A stretch of 9,056 bases of DNA from Acidaminococcales bacterium (GTDB taxonomy: Bacteria; Bacillota; Negativicutes; Acidaminococcales; JAISLQ01): contig JAISPA010000025.1 in assembly GCA_031275255.1 (NCBI GenBank), positions 1 to 9,056 on the forward strand. The letters are read 5' to 3'. The translations under genes and the position numbers were made by a program. Of the stretch, positions 1-6,549 are shown in pieces (the first letter of the stretch is position 1; every line of letters begins with the position of its first letter). Below the pieces are notes generated by a model that saw only the letters and a program-made list of their open reading frames with translations, ran no database searches and was not told where the DNA came from.

Positions 1-1202
1 GCATGTACTTTGCCGGCATTTCCCTGGAAGAAACCAATATGAAGCTCAATCGGACCATACTGCTTAACGCCGCCATAGCCCTTGTCATGTCCCTTGTCTG
101 CATTGGCGCGATCATTTTGATCGTCGGAAAAATAACCAGGCCCATACCCATGATCGCCGAAGTAGTGGAAGTTATGTCCAAAGGCGATCTCCGGCGCGCC
201 ATAGAGATAAAATCATCCGACGAGCTCGGCGTCTTGGCGCGCCAGTTCAGCCATATGGAACAAATCCTGCGGCAGATGCTCGGCAATATAATCAATTCCG
301 CCAACACGCTGGCGTCGTCGTCCAGGCAACTGTCCAGCCACGCCGAAAGCTCCAGTTCTTCCATAGGGCAGATCAGCGATCTCGCGTCTAAAATGACCGA
401 GGGCGCCGCCAGGCAAGTTTCGGAGATCAACAAGACCAAAAAAACACTTGATGATATGTCGGAGCGGATGGAGCAAGCATCAAACGACGCGCAGCAAGTA
501 GCCGATTTTACCCAGAACGCCGTTGCGGCGGCCGAAACCGGCCGGCATGCCATAACACAGGCCGTCGTGCAAATGCAGACGATCGTGGAGGATACGGATA
601 AAGTGCAGACGGCGGTTTCCAACCTGAGCGACAGCTCCGCGCAAATAAACCAGATCATCGAAGTAATATCGGCCATTGCCGGCCAGACCAATCTTTTGGC
701 GCTCAACGCGGCGATTGAGGCGGCCCGCGCGGGCGAACAAGGGCGGGGGTTTGCCGTCGTGGCCGAAGAAGTCAGAAAACTCGCCGAAGAATCCGAAAAA
801 GCCGCAGTCAGCATTAAAAATCTTTTGCAAGTGAACCAGGACAACATAAACATGGCGGTAGAGGCCATGCAAAGAAACTCCAGCGGCGTAAAAGGCGGCA
901 TAGAAGTGGTAACCGCAGCGGGAACTTCTTTTAATGACATAGCGGGAGCGATAGCCGAGGTAACCGGCAAAATCAGCGCCATCGTAACCGAAGTGAAGGA
1001 CATCAGCCAGGAAAGCGAAACGATTAGCGCCATAGCGGACAGCGTATACGCGATCAGCAAACAGGCGGCCGAACAGGCGGAAAACGTGCTGTCCGTCATT
1101 GAGGAACAAACGGCGGTAAACCACGAAATGGCCTCTGCCAGCCGCGACCTGGCGGACATAGCCAACGACCTCAACAGCCAAGTAAACTATTTCAAAATCT
1201 GA
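1..1202 (+). CDS. Methyl-accepting chemotaxis protein, 5'-truncated by the window edge
   Basis: Membrane chemoreceptor that passes ligand signals to the CheA/CheW kinase complex. Numbering is from the first Met in frame (position 3), but no stop lies upstream and the first residues ([11 protein letters not shown]) resemble the end of a periplasmic Cache sensor, so the true start is probably outside the window. A transmembrane helix spans about residues 19-42 and is followed by a HAMP domain to about 95 (ITRPI, then [10 protein letters not shown]). The rest is a long coiled-coil signalling domain. The invariant hairpin tip lies at about 225-260, including [20 protein letters not shown] and then [14 protein letters not shown]. 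Ala/Glu/Gln-rich helices on both sides could carry methylation sites, but I cannot assign individual residues. There is no CheR-binding pentapeptide at the C-terminus (it ends NYFKI). The stop is TGA at 1200-1202, with a terminator 18 bases later. A second receptor of the same class follows downstream. The ligand cannot be told because the sensor is missing. Confidence 0.95.
   Translation, partial: MYFAGISLEETNMKLNRTILLNAAIALVMSLVCIGAIILIVGKITRPIPMIAEVVEVMSKGDLRRAIEIKSSDELGVLARQFSHMEQILRQMLGNIINSANTLASSSRQLSSHAESSSSSIGQISDLASKMTEGAARQVSEINKTKKTLDDMSERMEQASNDAQQVADFTQNAVAAAETGRHAITQAVVQMQTIVEDTDKVQTAVSNLSDSSAQINQIIEVISAIAGQTNLLALNAAIEAARAGEQGRGFAVVAEEVRKLAEESEKAAVSIKNLLQVNQDNINMAVEAMQRNSSGVKGGIEVVTAAGTSFNDIAGAIAEVTGKISAIVTEVKDISQESETISAIADSVYAISKQAAEQAENVLSVIEEQTAVNHEMASASRDLADIANDLNSQVNYFKI
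693..751 (+). repeat. 59-base exact repeat, copy 1 (chemoreceptor tip)
   Basis: Positions 693-751 are identical to 2952-3010 at every base, third codon positions included. The repeat encodes the conserved hairpin tip from [10 protein letters not shown] to about GRG. Bases on either side differ at several silent sites (for example GCCGTCGTGGCC against GCGGTGGTGGCG) although the protein stays the same. This fits local gene conversion or recent duplication of this segment. Confidence 0.9.
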
Positions 1203-1220
1203 CAACAGGCTGCGCTGCCG

Positions 1221-1260
1221 AAACCCCTCTTGCCCAATATGTCAGGGCAGGAGGGGTTTT
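1221..1260 (+). terminator. Rho-independent terminator after the first chemoreceptor
   Basis: A 15-base arm (1221-1235, AAACCCCTCTTGCCC) pairs with 1245-1259 (GGGCAGGAGGGGTTT) around a 9-base loop, with a single T-G wobble. The descending arm ends in TTTT. The hairpin starts 18 bases after the chemoreceptor stop codon, so it should end that transcript and separate it from the next receptor. Confidence 0.88.
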
Positions 1261-1548
1261 CGCTTGCCGGGGCGCCTATGCGCATTTGAAACGCCAATGC
1301 CGGCATTTTGGCAAACCACACGACGCTCCCGGATGCCATTTGCGCCTGTTTCGGCGCGCCTGATTCTTAATGCTGCTCCCCGGTTGGGGCCGGGGCAAAA
1401 TTTGCGGTCTGATTTGCCGCCCCGCAAAAAGCGGAAAGCGGGCGGGCCCGGCGGCTCGGCGATGGCCCCGCGCAAATTGGCGGGGCAAAGCAGCCGCAAA
1501 GATGCCGTGATTTTAGCCGGTATAGCATAAATTAAATTTCAGTAATAT
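1261..1548. other. GC-rich structured intergenic gap without a convincing gene
   Basis: This stretch between the two chemoreceptors shows no ORF with a recognisable domain or a credible ribosome binding site. Overlapping short frames on both strands are Arg/Pro/Gly/Ala-rich and look like composition effects. It contains compact perfect hairpins: CCCCGG/CCGGGG (1378-1383 with 1390-1395) and GCCCCGC/GCGGGGC (1465-1471 with 1480-1486), plus weaker pairings between them. After about 1510 the sequence turns AT-rich and leads into the promoter of the next gene. It could be a decayed gene, a palindromic intergenic repeat or simply structured spacer; I cannot decide from one copy. Confidence 0.5.
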
Positions 1549-1550
1549 GT

Positions 1551-1580
1551 TTGACAATTGCGCGGCCGCAAGATTACAAT
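1551..1580 (+). promoter_or_regulatory. Sigma-70-type promoter for the second chemoreceptor
   Basis: A perfect -35 box TTGACA (1551-1556) is followed after 18 bases by TACAAT (1575-1580), five of six matches to the -10 consensus. Transcription would start near 1587, leaving a leader of about 75 bases before the ATG at 1662. The box type is housekeeping, not the flagellar sigma-28 type often seen at motility genes. Its position also rules out a TTG start at 1551, because that codon lies inside the -35 box. Confidence 0.8.
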
Positions 1581-1661
1581 ACATTTTGGACAAAGCGTCT
1601 GTTGGCGCCTGTCCTTTTGAAGTTTGGGAAATTTTTCAAAAGTTATAGGGAGAGAACACCA

Positions 1662-3461
1662 ATGAGTTTGCGTTACAAGCTTACATCAGCTATGGCCGGT
1701 ATTTTGATTCTGACCATGGCGCTGTCAATTTCCTTCCAACTGTATCAGATCAGGGCAACTTCCGGGCAGAATTTCTTGCAAGCCCGCCAGGCGCTGTTTG
1801 AAGCGCAAAAAAACAATATGAAAAACATCACGCTCGCGGCCGCCTCTTTGTTTGAGTATTATGACGCGCAGGCCAAGGCCGGCAAGCTTACGCTGAAAGA
1901 CGCGCAAACCCTGGCCCGGGAACAGATACGGTACATCCGCTATGATACGGAAAACAAGGCCTTGGATGGCGGCAATTATTTTTGGATCGATGATTGGGCC
2001 GGAAATAACATTCTGCATCCGATAACGCCGCAGATCGAAGGGAAAAACCGCATAGGGGCGCTGGACGCCAACGGCAAAGAAATGATCAGGGCCATCATCG
2101 AAACCGGCTTGGGCGGCGGCGGCTTTACGGAGTTTTTCTATCCCAAGCCGAACGAAAAGGACGGCAAACAAAAATTGGGCTATTCCATTGAATACAAGCC
2201 TTGGCGCTGGGTAATCGGCACGGGTTTCTGGAGCGAGGACTGGGACGCTGAAATAGACGCCAACATGGCGAAATGGACGAAAAGTCAGGAAGCTTTTATC
2301 GGCCGCTCGATTTTCGAAACAGTAGCTTTGTTTTTGATCTTGCTGCTCGCATTGCTGCTCCCGATCTTTATTTACACAAAAAGATTTGTTGCCCCTATCG
2401 TTGAATTGAGCCGCATCTCCGAAGAAATATCCAAAGGGAACCTGAAAGTGGACATTGCCGGCGACGTAAAAAGCAGGGATGAAATAAGTTCGCTGCGCAA
2501 ATCCATAAAAAATATGGCGGAAAATCTTTCTTCCTTATTAAGCCAAATCAACGATTCGTCCGGGAAATTGCTTGACGCAAGCAACGCGCTTTCGGATACC
2601 GCAGACCAATCCGCCAAAGCCGCGGACGAAGTTTCCAAGGCAATAACCGAAATAGCGGACGATACGCAAAAACAGCTGGACGCGGCCAAAAACATGGCCG
2701 GAGCGGTCGCCAACATAAACGGCGGCATTGGCAACGTATCCAAAAGCAGCGCGGCCATATCCGCAAAATCAGCGCAAACTTTTGACGCCGCCGCCGCCGG
2801 CAGCCATTCGCTTTCCGACGCGATAGAGCAAATGAACAACATTTCCGGCACGACCAAACAAATAGCCGGCGCGATCAAACGCCTCGGCGAAAAATCCAAT
2901 AAAATAAACGAAATCGTTGAACTTATAAGCGCCGTGGCTGACCAAACCAACCTTTTGGCGCTCAACGCGGCGATTGAGGCGGCCCGCGCGGGCGAACAAG
3001 GGCGGGGGTTCGCGGTGGTGGCGGAAGAAGTGAGAAAACTCGCCGAACAATCCCGGCAGTCAACCGATAAAATAACCGTGGAAATCGCCGAAATAAAAAA
3101 AGAAATGGATAATGCCGCAGATTTGATGGACACCGGCTTGGAAGAAGCAAAAAAAGGCGTAGACGCCGTTACCAAAAACGGGGAGGTTTTCACGGAAATC
3201 ATCGGCAACATAAACGCGCTGAACACGGAGATAAAGCTCATCTCCGCCGTGGCCGGCAGCCTTTCCGAAGCCAGCGGGCTGGCGGATAAATCGGTGCGGG
3301 AACTGGATGAAATCATCCTGAAAACAACCGGCGCGACGGAGAATATTTCCGCAGCGGTTGAGCAGCAGTCGGCCGGCATAGCCGAAGTTGCCAATTCAAG
3401 CCGTAATCTGGCCGATATCGCTGGCAACATGGAAAAACAGGTGGCCCGTTTCCGGCTGTAA
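1662..3461 (+). CDS. Methyl-accepting chemotaxis protein with single Cache (sCache_2-like) sensor
   Basis: Complete chemoreceptor of 599 residues. ATG at 1662 is chosen because AGGGAG sits at 1647-1652, 9 bases upstream, and the promoter at 1551-1580 excludes the longer in-frame TTG start. The order is: short cytoplasmic tail; TM1 at about 8-27; extracytoplasmic sensor to about 218; TM2 at about 220-238; HAMP at about 239-292 (ending in the [17 protein letters not shown] helix); then the signalling coiled coil. The sensor carries [11 protein letters not shown] (about 103), GKNRIG (about 127) and [13 protein letters not shown] (about 178-190), a pattern typical of single Cache 2 domains, which usually bind small organic acids or similar metabolites; the ligand here is unknown. 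The hairpin tip lies at about 425-460 and contacts CheA/CheW. There is no C-terminal CheR pentapeptide (it ends VARFRL). It is transcribed on its own between a promoter and a terminator. Confidence 0.96.
   Translation: MSLRYKLTSAMAGILILTMALSISFQLYQIRATSGQNFLQARQALFEAQKNNMKNITLAAASLFEYYDAQAKAGKLTLKDAQTLAREQIRYIRYDTENKALDGGNYFWIDDWAGNNILHPITPQIEGKNRIGALDANGKEMIRAIIETGLGGGGFTEFFYPKPNEKDGKQKLGYSIEYKPWRWVIGTGFWSEDWDAEIDANMAKWTKSQEAFIGRSIFETVALFLILLLALLLPIFIYTKRFVAPIVELSRISEEISKGNLKVDIAGDVKSRDEISSLRKSIKNMAENLSSLLSQINDSSGKLLDASNALSDTADQSAKAADEVSKAITEIADDTQKQLDAAKNMAGAVANINGGIGNVSKSSAAISAKSAQTFDAAAAGSHSLSDAIEQMNNISGTTKQIAGAIKRLGEKSNKINEIVELISAVADQTNLLALNAAIEAARAGEQGRGFAVVAEEVRKLAEQSRQSTDKITVEIAEIKKEMDNAADLMDTGLEEAKKGVDAVTKNGEVFTEIIGNINALNTEIKLISAVAGSLSEASGLADKSVRELDEIILKTTGATENISAAVEQQSAGIAEVANSSRNLADIAGNMEKQVARFRL
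2952..3010 (+). repeat. 59-base exact repeat, copy 2 (chemoreceptor tip)
   Basis: Second copy of the repeat at 693-751, in direct orientation and 2259 bases downstream, inside the signalling tip of the complete chemoreceptor. It is a coding repeat, not a mobile element: no terminal inverted repeats or target-site duplications are seen around it. Confidence 0.9.
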
Positions 3462-3523
3462 AATGCGGCGCAAACAAGCAAAGGCAATTGACAGGCCCCG
3501 CCCCGGGCATGCCATTGGCAAAA

Positions 3524-3556
3524 CCTGTTCCCGCCGCCAATGGAAACAGGCTTTTT
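3524..3556 (+). terminator. Intrinsic terminator after the second chemoreceptor, possibly bidirectional
   Basis: CCTGTTCCC (3524-3532) pairs with GGAAACAGG (3542-3550) with one C-A mismatch and a 9-base loop, followed by C and then TTTTT (3552-3556). It lies 63 bases after the chemoreceptor stop. Read on the minus strand the same hairpin ends in TTTT (3520-3523 complement), so it might also stop transcription arriving from the LCP gene, though it is about 300 bases past that gene. A competing stem overlaps it (CCATTGGC 3512-3519 with GCCAATGG 3536-3543). Confidence 0.65.
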
Positions 3557-3849
3557 AATATTTTGCCGTAATTGATTTGCCTGAAATTTATATTGCCCTC
3601 CCCCAGATGAAACCATGGCGCCTTTGCGGCCGGTTTGCCATACCGCTTTGCTTGAAATACCTGTCAAGCCTTTGCGGGGCATGGATGGCCAAAGGCTGAG
3701 TTTGCTGCGGACGGCCAAATCCGGCCAAGGCCCGTTTGCGTTTTGCGCCCCGCAGGGCGGCAACCCGGCCCGCAAATCCTATCCTTGTTTCTGGCCGGGG
3801 AGCGGCATGGATCATACAGGCGCGTGCTACTTGCAAGCGCCCGGCGCCG
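3557..3849. other. Convergent intergenic gap, no supported gene
   Basis: This gap separates the plus-strand chemoreceptor from the minus-strand LCP gene. Open frames exist on both strands (for example about 3588-3836 minus and 3615-3932 plus), but they have no recognisable motif, no good ribosome binding site and an Arg/Pro/Ala-rich composition expected from GC-rich noncoding DNA. The plus-strand frame also runs into the 3' end of the LCP gene. Small inverted repeats are present, such as GCCC/GGGC around 3750. In many Firmicutes the ribosome silencing factor rsfS follows the LCP gene; no trace of it is visible here. Confidence 0.5.
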
Positions 3850-4815
3850 TTACTTTACATACGTTATGCCCAGGCGGTCAAGGGCGGCCCGCACGATCAC
3901 GCTGTCGGTTTCCCAGTAGCTTGCCCCTTTGATGGTTTGGAAATTGCCCGGCAGCATCTCAAACCGTATGCCCCTCCTGCTGTAGTAGGGGAAAGAGCGC
4001 ACCATTTTCAGGGCGCCGGGAATGGTAAGATCGGTTTGGAAGGATTGCCTGGTCGTATCCCATAAAGAAGGCAGTTTCAGCAATCCGTTCAGGCTGAAAG
4101 CCTGGTCGCTCAAGGCTTCCATAAATTTTTGCTGCCGGAGCACCCGCCCGATGTCGCCCAGCTCACCGCTGCGAAAACGGACGTATTTAACAGCCGTGGC
4201 GCCGTCCATCAACTGATAGCCCCGTTTTATATGTATGTAAAGGTTTTGGTAAGGATCCTCATAGTCCATATCGTCCTCTACATACAGGCCTATCCCGCCC
4301 AGGGCGTCGATCAGTTTTATAAAGCCCCCGGCGTCTAATATCAGATAAAAGTCAATCGGGACGCCGAGAAAATCCGCCGCCGTCTGACGGGAAAGTTCCA
4401 CCCCGCCATAGGCGTATGCGTGGTTTATTTTTTCTTCTTCCGGCTCGTCCCGGCCCGGTATCTTAACCAAAGTATCGCGCGGGATGGAAAGTACGGCGAC
4501 GTTTTGTTTGGAAAGGTCGAAGCTGGCCAGCACCAAACTGTCGGAACGGCGCGGCTCTCCCGGCTCGTCCGTTTCCAGCCCGTCAAGGCCGAGAATCAAA
4601 AGATTAAGCTGCGCCCGCGCGCCGGTTTGGGCCGCGCCGTGCGGCATGGTCGTGTTCGCCCCGTCGCCCGGCGTGAAAAACAGGTAATCTATGACCGTAT
4701 AAAGTTTAATCCCCGCTAAAGAGGCGGCGATTAAAAAAAGCAATAAAAAAACAATGCGTCCCCAGCGCGGCTTTCTCTTCACAGGGCGCCGGCCGGTTGT
4801 GTGAGCGTGTGCCAT
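3850..4815 (-). CDS. LCP (LytR-CpsA-Psr) family cell-wall polymer transferase
   Basis: Membrane-anchored enzyme of the LCP family, which transfers undecaprenyl-phosphate-linked polymers (teichoic acids, capsule or similar glycans) onto peptidoglycan outside the membrane; the polymer here is unknown. The 321-residue protein has a basic N-terminus, one transmembrane helix at about 20-43, a linker, and the LCP domain at about 69-235. Family landmarks are visible: LNLLILGLD (70-78), RRSDSLVLASFD (89-100), SIPRDT (110-115) with the conserved Arg/Asp, KINHAYAYGG (129-138), and the DGATAVKYVRFR...DIGRVLRQQ block (204-229) with the lipid-phosphate-binding arginines. There is no extra LytR_C domain. 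The ATG overlaps the yqeK stop by one base (TGATG), with AAGAGGG 7 bases upstream, so translation is probably coupled. It is the last gene of the nadD-yqeK-LCP operon; no strong terminator follows immediately. Confidence 0.93.
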   Translation of the reverse strand: MAHAHTTGRRPVKRKPRWGRIVFLLLFLIAASLAGIKLYTVIDYLFFTPGDGANTTMPHGAAQTGARAQLNLLILGLDGLETDEPGEPRRSDSLVLASFDLSKQNVAVLSIPRDTLVKIPGRDEPEEEKINHAYAYGGVELSRQTAADFLGVPIDFYLILDAGGFIKLIDALGGIGLYVEDDMDYEDPYQNLYIHIKRGYQLMDGATAVKYVRFRSGELGDIGRVLRQQKFMEALSDQAFSLNGLLKLPSLWDTTRQSFQTDLTIPGALKMVRSFPYYSRRGIRFEMLPGNFQTIKGASYWETDSVIVRAALDRLGITYVK

Positions 4816-5393
4816 CAGCCGTCCCTCTTGAATAATTTATTCAAAAAATAATTCCAGCAATCTATGCAATCAGGGTGAATGTAACGCTGGTCGCGTAAAA
4901 GATATTCCATATTATATTTTAGCGCCGTCAACATAGCCAGATTCATATTCGCGCGGGCAAGGCGGCGTACCTTGTCCACTCCTTTCTGTACGCGGGCGGG
5001 TTCGGTATAGTCGGCGAGAAAGATAACCGTGTCAAGCGCGGACATATCTTTGCCGCCGGTGGTGTGCAGCGATATGGCTTTTAATATTTCCCCGTCGGTT
5101 ACCCGGTATTTTTCCCGGGCGATTGTCATCCCCATTCTGGCGTGTAGCAACACCGGCTGCGCCTCTTCCAGCGGGCTGACGGAAAGACCCATCTCCCTGG
5201 CTTTTCGCGGCGCGTCATGGTTGGCCGTCTCCCGGCCGCAGTCGTGCAATAAAGCGGCGAGCCTGATTCTTTCCGGGTCAAGATTATAATGTTCCGCTAA
5301 AACAACCGCCTCGTGCATGACGTTAACGGAGTGCTCATACCTTTTTGGCGGCAAAGATTCTTTTAAAAGCGCGTCTATCTCCTGTATTTTCAA
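4815..5393 (-). CDS. yqeK: YqeK, HD-domain bis(5'-nucleosyl)-tetraphosphatase (symmetrical)
   Basis: YqeK-family HD hydrolase that splits diadenosine tetraphosphate (Ap4A) into two ADP in the cytoplasm, limiting an alarmone-like nucleotide. Length is 192 residues, normal for the family. Metal-site residues expected of the family are present: H21 (RYEHSVNV), the HD pair H50-D51 (LLHDCGRE), H84 (LLHARMG), H110 (SLHTTGG) and D128 (FLADYTEPAR). The start is a TTG codon at 5393, supported by AAGGTGG about 7 bases upstream; no ATG or GTG lies between it and the in-frame stop upstream. It begins 27 bases after nadD and overlaps the LCP gene by one base, so the three genes are very likely cotranscribed. 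The nadD-yqeK pairing is widely conserved in Firmicutes and supports the call. Confidence 0.94.
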   Translation of the reverse strand: MKIQEIDALLKESLPPKRYEHSVNVMHEAVVLAEHYNLDPERIRLAALLHDCGRETANHDAPRKAREMGLSVSPLEEAQPVLLHARMGMTIAREKYRVTDGEILKAISLHTTGGKDMSALDTVIFLADYTEPARVQKGVDKVRRLARANMNLAMLTALKYNMEYLLRDQRYIHPDCIDCWNYFLNKLFKRDG

Positions 5394-5420
5394 TTTATTC
5401 CACCTTGCGGAAATATTTTT

Positions 5421-6032
5421 TCAGGTCAGATAAAGTCCTTCTTTTTTTATATACAGTTCGACGCTGGCCGGTACGATGTATTTGAAAGAACGGCCGTTGC
5501 GGACGCGATCCCTTATATCGGTTGAGGATATTTCCAATTCCGGCGTGTCCAATTGTATGATGCGCTCACGGCCTTCGTCGCCGAAAAACTCCCATACTTT
5601 CTCCACCGCCGAGGCGAATCCGGGCCTTGTGGCGGCCACAAAACGACAATAGCGCAACAGGCCGTGGGCGTTCTCCCAATTGGGAATCTCCGCCACCGCG
5701 TCCGTGCCGACGATAAAATAAAAATCCGCGCCGCCTTTATAGCAGCCGTTGAGTTTGCGCAATGTGTCAATGGTATAAGCCACGCCCGCGCTGGCAACTT
5801 CAATGTCCGATACGCTGAAATAAGGGTTGTCGCCGGTCGCCAGCACGGTCATAATATAACGTTCGTGGGGAGTGGCCATGTGCGCCGCGTCTTTATGCGG
5901 CGGATAACCGGTCGGAATGAAAATCACCTTTTCGAGCGCCAGCGAATTCATGACAAAATCCGCGGTTACCAGATGCCCGACGTGTATAGGGTCAAAGGTC
6001 CCGCCCAAAATGCCTATCTGCCGTTTTTTCAT
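5421..6032 (-). CDS. nadD: Nicotinate-nucleotide adenylyltransferase NadD
   Basis: Cytoplasmic enzyme that joins nicotinate mononucleotide and ATP to form deamido-NAD, an essential step of NAD synthesis. The 203-residue protein has the nucleotidyltransferase fold signature GGTFDPIHVGH (10-20) with its two His residues for ATP binding, PPHK (44-47), and the C-terminal ISSTDIR motif (168-174). Length fits the family. ATG at 6032 has AGGAG 5 bases upstream. An ATG 6 bases earlier is in another frame and meets a stop at once. It is the first gene of the operon here, transcribed from the promoter at 6085-6113 with a leader of about 45 bases. In many related genomes nadD follows obgE or proBA; here that link is absent and a short, apparently broken gene precedes it. 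Confidence 0.96.
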   Translation of the reverse strand: MKKRQIGILGGTFDPIHVGHLVTADFVMNSLALEKVIFIPTGYPPHKDAAHMATPHERYIMTVLATGDNPYFSVSDIEVASAGVAYTIDTLRKLNGCYKGGADFYFIVGTDAVAEIPNWENAHGLLRYCRFVAATRPGFASAVEKVWEFFGDEGRERIIQLDTPELEISSTDIRDRVRNGRSFKYIVPASVELYIKKEGLYLT

Positions 6033-6084
6033 GCCATCTCCTGTCGGCGGCGGGAGAAATAATCGCCAAGTAAGTTCTTTTTTT

Positions 6085-6113
6085 ATTATATCAATTTGCC
6101 GGCGTTAAAACAA
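6085..6113 (-). promoter_or_regulatory. Promoter of the nadD-yqeK-LCP operon
   Basis: On the minus strand TTGTTT (6113-6108) is followed after exactly 17 bases by a perfect TATAAT (6090-6085). Transcription would start near 6078, about 45 bases before the nadD ATG. The -35 box is weak (TTG conserved) but spacing and -10 are ideal. It sits directly after the end of the split small gene on the same strand. Confidence 0.7.
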
Positions 6114-6120
6114 CCGCCAG

Positions 6121-6316
6121 CTATATTTGAGTTACGGCCGGCGCAGGAAAAAATTCAAACAAAAGCGCAAAGGATACAAAAGCGAAAAACACTGTCATAA
6201 GCAAAGCGATGGCGATAATACTGTTCCCCGGTCAAAACACGGATAAGATTTTTCTCTGAACGGCAGTATGAATGCGCTTTATCTCTCAGTTCATAAATTT
6301 GTCCCCGTTTGCTCAC
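6121..6316 (-). pseudogene. Split small gene: about 64-residue single-pass membrane protein, interrupted by a frameshift
   Basis: Unrecognised family. A GTG at 6316 opens a frame beginning MSKRGQIYELRDK, a charged, basic stretch, which continues to LTG at a run of four G (6226-6229). If one G is dropped, reading passes into another frame, NSIIAIALLMTVFFAFVSFA and then LLFEFFPAPAVTQI, ending at TAG 6121-6123. The join gives 64 residues: about 30 cytoplasmic-looking residues, then one strongly hydrophobic helix at about 32-54, matching the positive-inside rule. Without the shift the first frame stops at 6155-6157 after 53 residues. The combined frame ends 8 bases before the nadD -35 box, as a real gene boundary might. 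No good ribosome binding site precedes the GTG, and a TATAAT at 6375-6370 lacks a clear -35. It may be a decayed gene, a sequencing error in the G run, a +1 programmed shift, or chance. Confidence 0.4.
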
Positions 6317-6337
6317 AATTATTTCACAGCAGGTTTG

Positions 6338-6366
6338 TTGACGGGACCTGATAGTTTCTTTAAAAT
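6338..6366 (+). promoter_or_regulatory. Promoter of the ABC exporter operon
   Basis: TTGACG (6338-6343) and TAAAAT (6361-6366) are separated by exactly 17 bases; each box matches five of six consensus bases. Transcription would start near 6373, giving a leader of about 177 bases before the adaptor ATG at 6550. It points away from the nadD side, so the exporter and nadD blocks are divergent. No obvious operator palindrome is seen over the boxes. Confidence 0.75.
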
Positions 6367-6377
6367 TAAATTATAAC

Positions 6378-6456
6378 CGGCGCCTGTTTTACCCTTACCA
6401 TAGACAGCACGCCCTGTCCCGTCTTTGGACAAAATATGATGAAAAGCGCCGTTTTT
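6378..6456 (+). promoter_or_regulatory. Possible attenuator hairpin in the exporter leader
   Basis: In the untranslated leader CGGCGC (6378-6383) can pair with GCGCCG (6446-6451), extended inward by TTTT (6387-6390) with AAAA (6442-6445) across a 3-base bulge, and TTTTT follows at 6452-6456. Inside the large loop GACAG (6403-6407) pairs with CTGTC (6414-6418). The arrangement resembles a terminator inside the leader, which would make expression of the exporter conditional. The long loop makes the outer stem uncertain, and no known riboswitch or T-box motif was recognised. Confidence 0.3.
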
Positions 6457-6549
6457 CCTGCGGAACATTAAAAAACCTTAACATTTCAGGCAATATAAAC
6501 GCGCCCCAATGGATTTTGCAGCACTTTATGAGAAAAGGAGTCGTAAATT

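Noticed and set aside
1242..1530. Several 70-88 codon open frames on both strands between the chemoreceptors
   Set aside because: They overlap one another, have no ribosome binding site or motif, and one overlaps the terminator at 1221-1260; composition explains them.
1551..1661. Longer start (TTG at 1551) for the second chemoreceptor
   Set aside because: The TTG is part of the -35 box and lies upstream of the expected transcription start; ATG 1662 has a good ribosome binding site and gives a normal short N-terminus before TM1.
693..3010. The 59-base direct repeats as part of a mobile element or CRISPR
   Set aside because: Both copies are inside intact coding sequence for the same conserved protein segment, with no array spacing, terminal repeats or transposase.
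3488..3516. TTGACA at 3488 as a promoter
   Set aside because: No acceptable -10 box lies 16-18 bases downstream (GCCATT at the best spacing), and no gene follows.
2372..3775. A 467-codon open frame on the minus strand opposite the second chemoreceptor
   Set aside because: It is Ser/Ala-rich, has no domain, and is a mirror of the GC-biased codons of a well-supported gene on the other strand.
3588..3836. 82-codon minus-strand frame after the LCP gene, considered as a remnant of rsfS or another gene
   Set aside because: No rsfS-like motif or any known domain can be read, and its basic Pro-rich composition is typical of noncoding GC-rich DNA.
6370..6375. Minus-strand TATAAT as a promoter of the split small gene
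   Set aside because: The -10 is perfect, but the hexamer 17 bases upstream (GTAAGG) does not resemble a -35 box and there is no extended -10; too weak to list alone.
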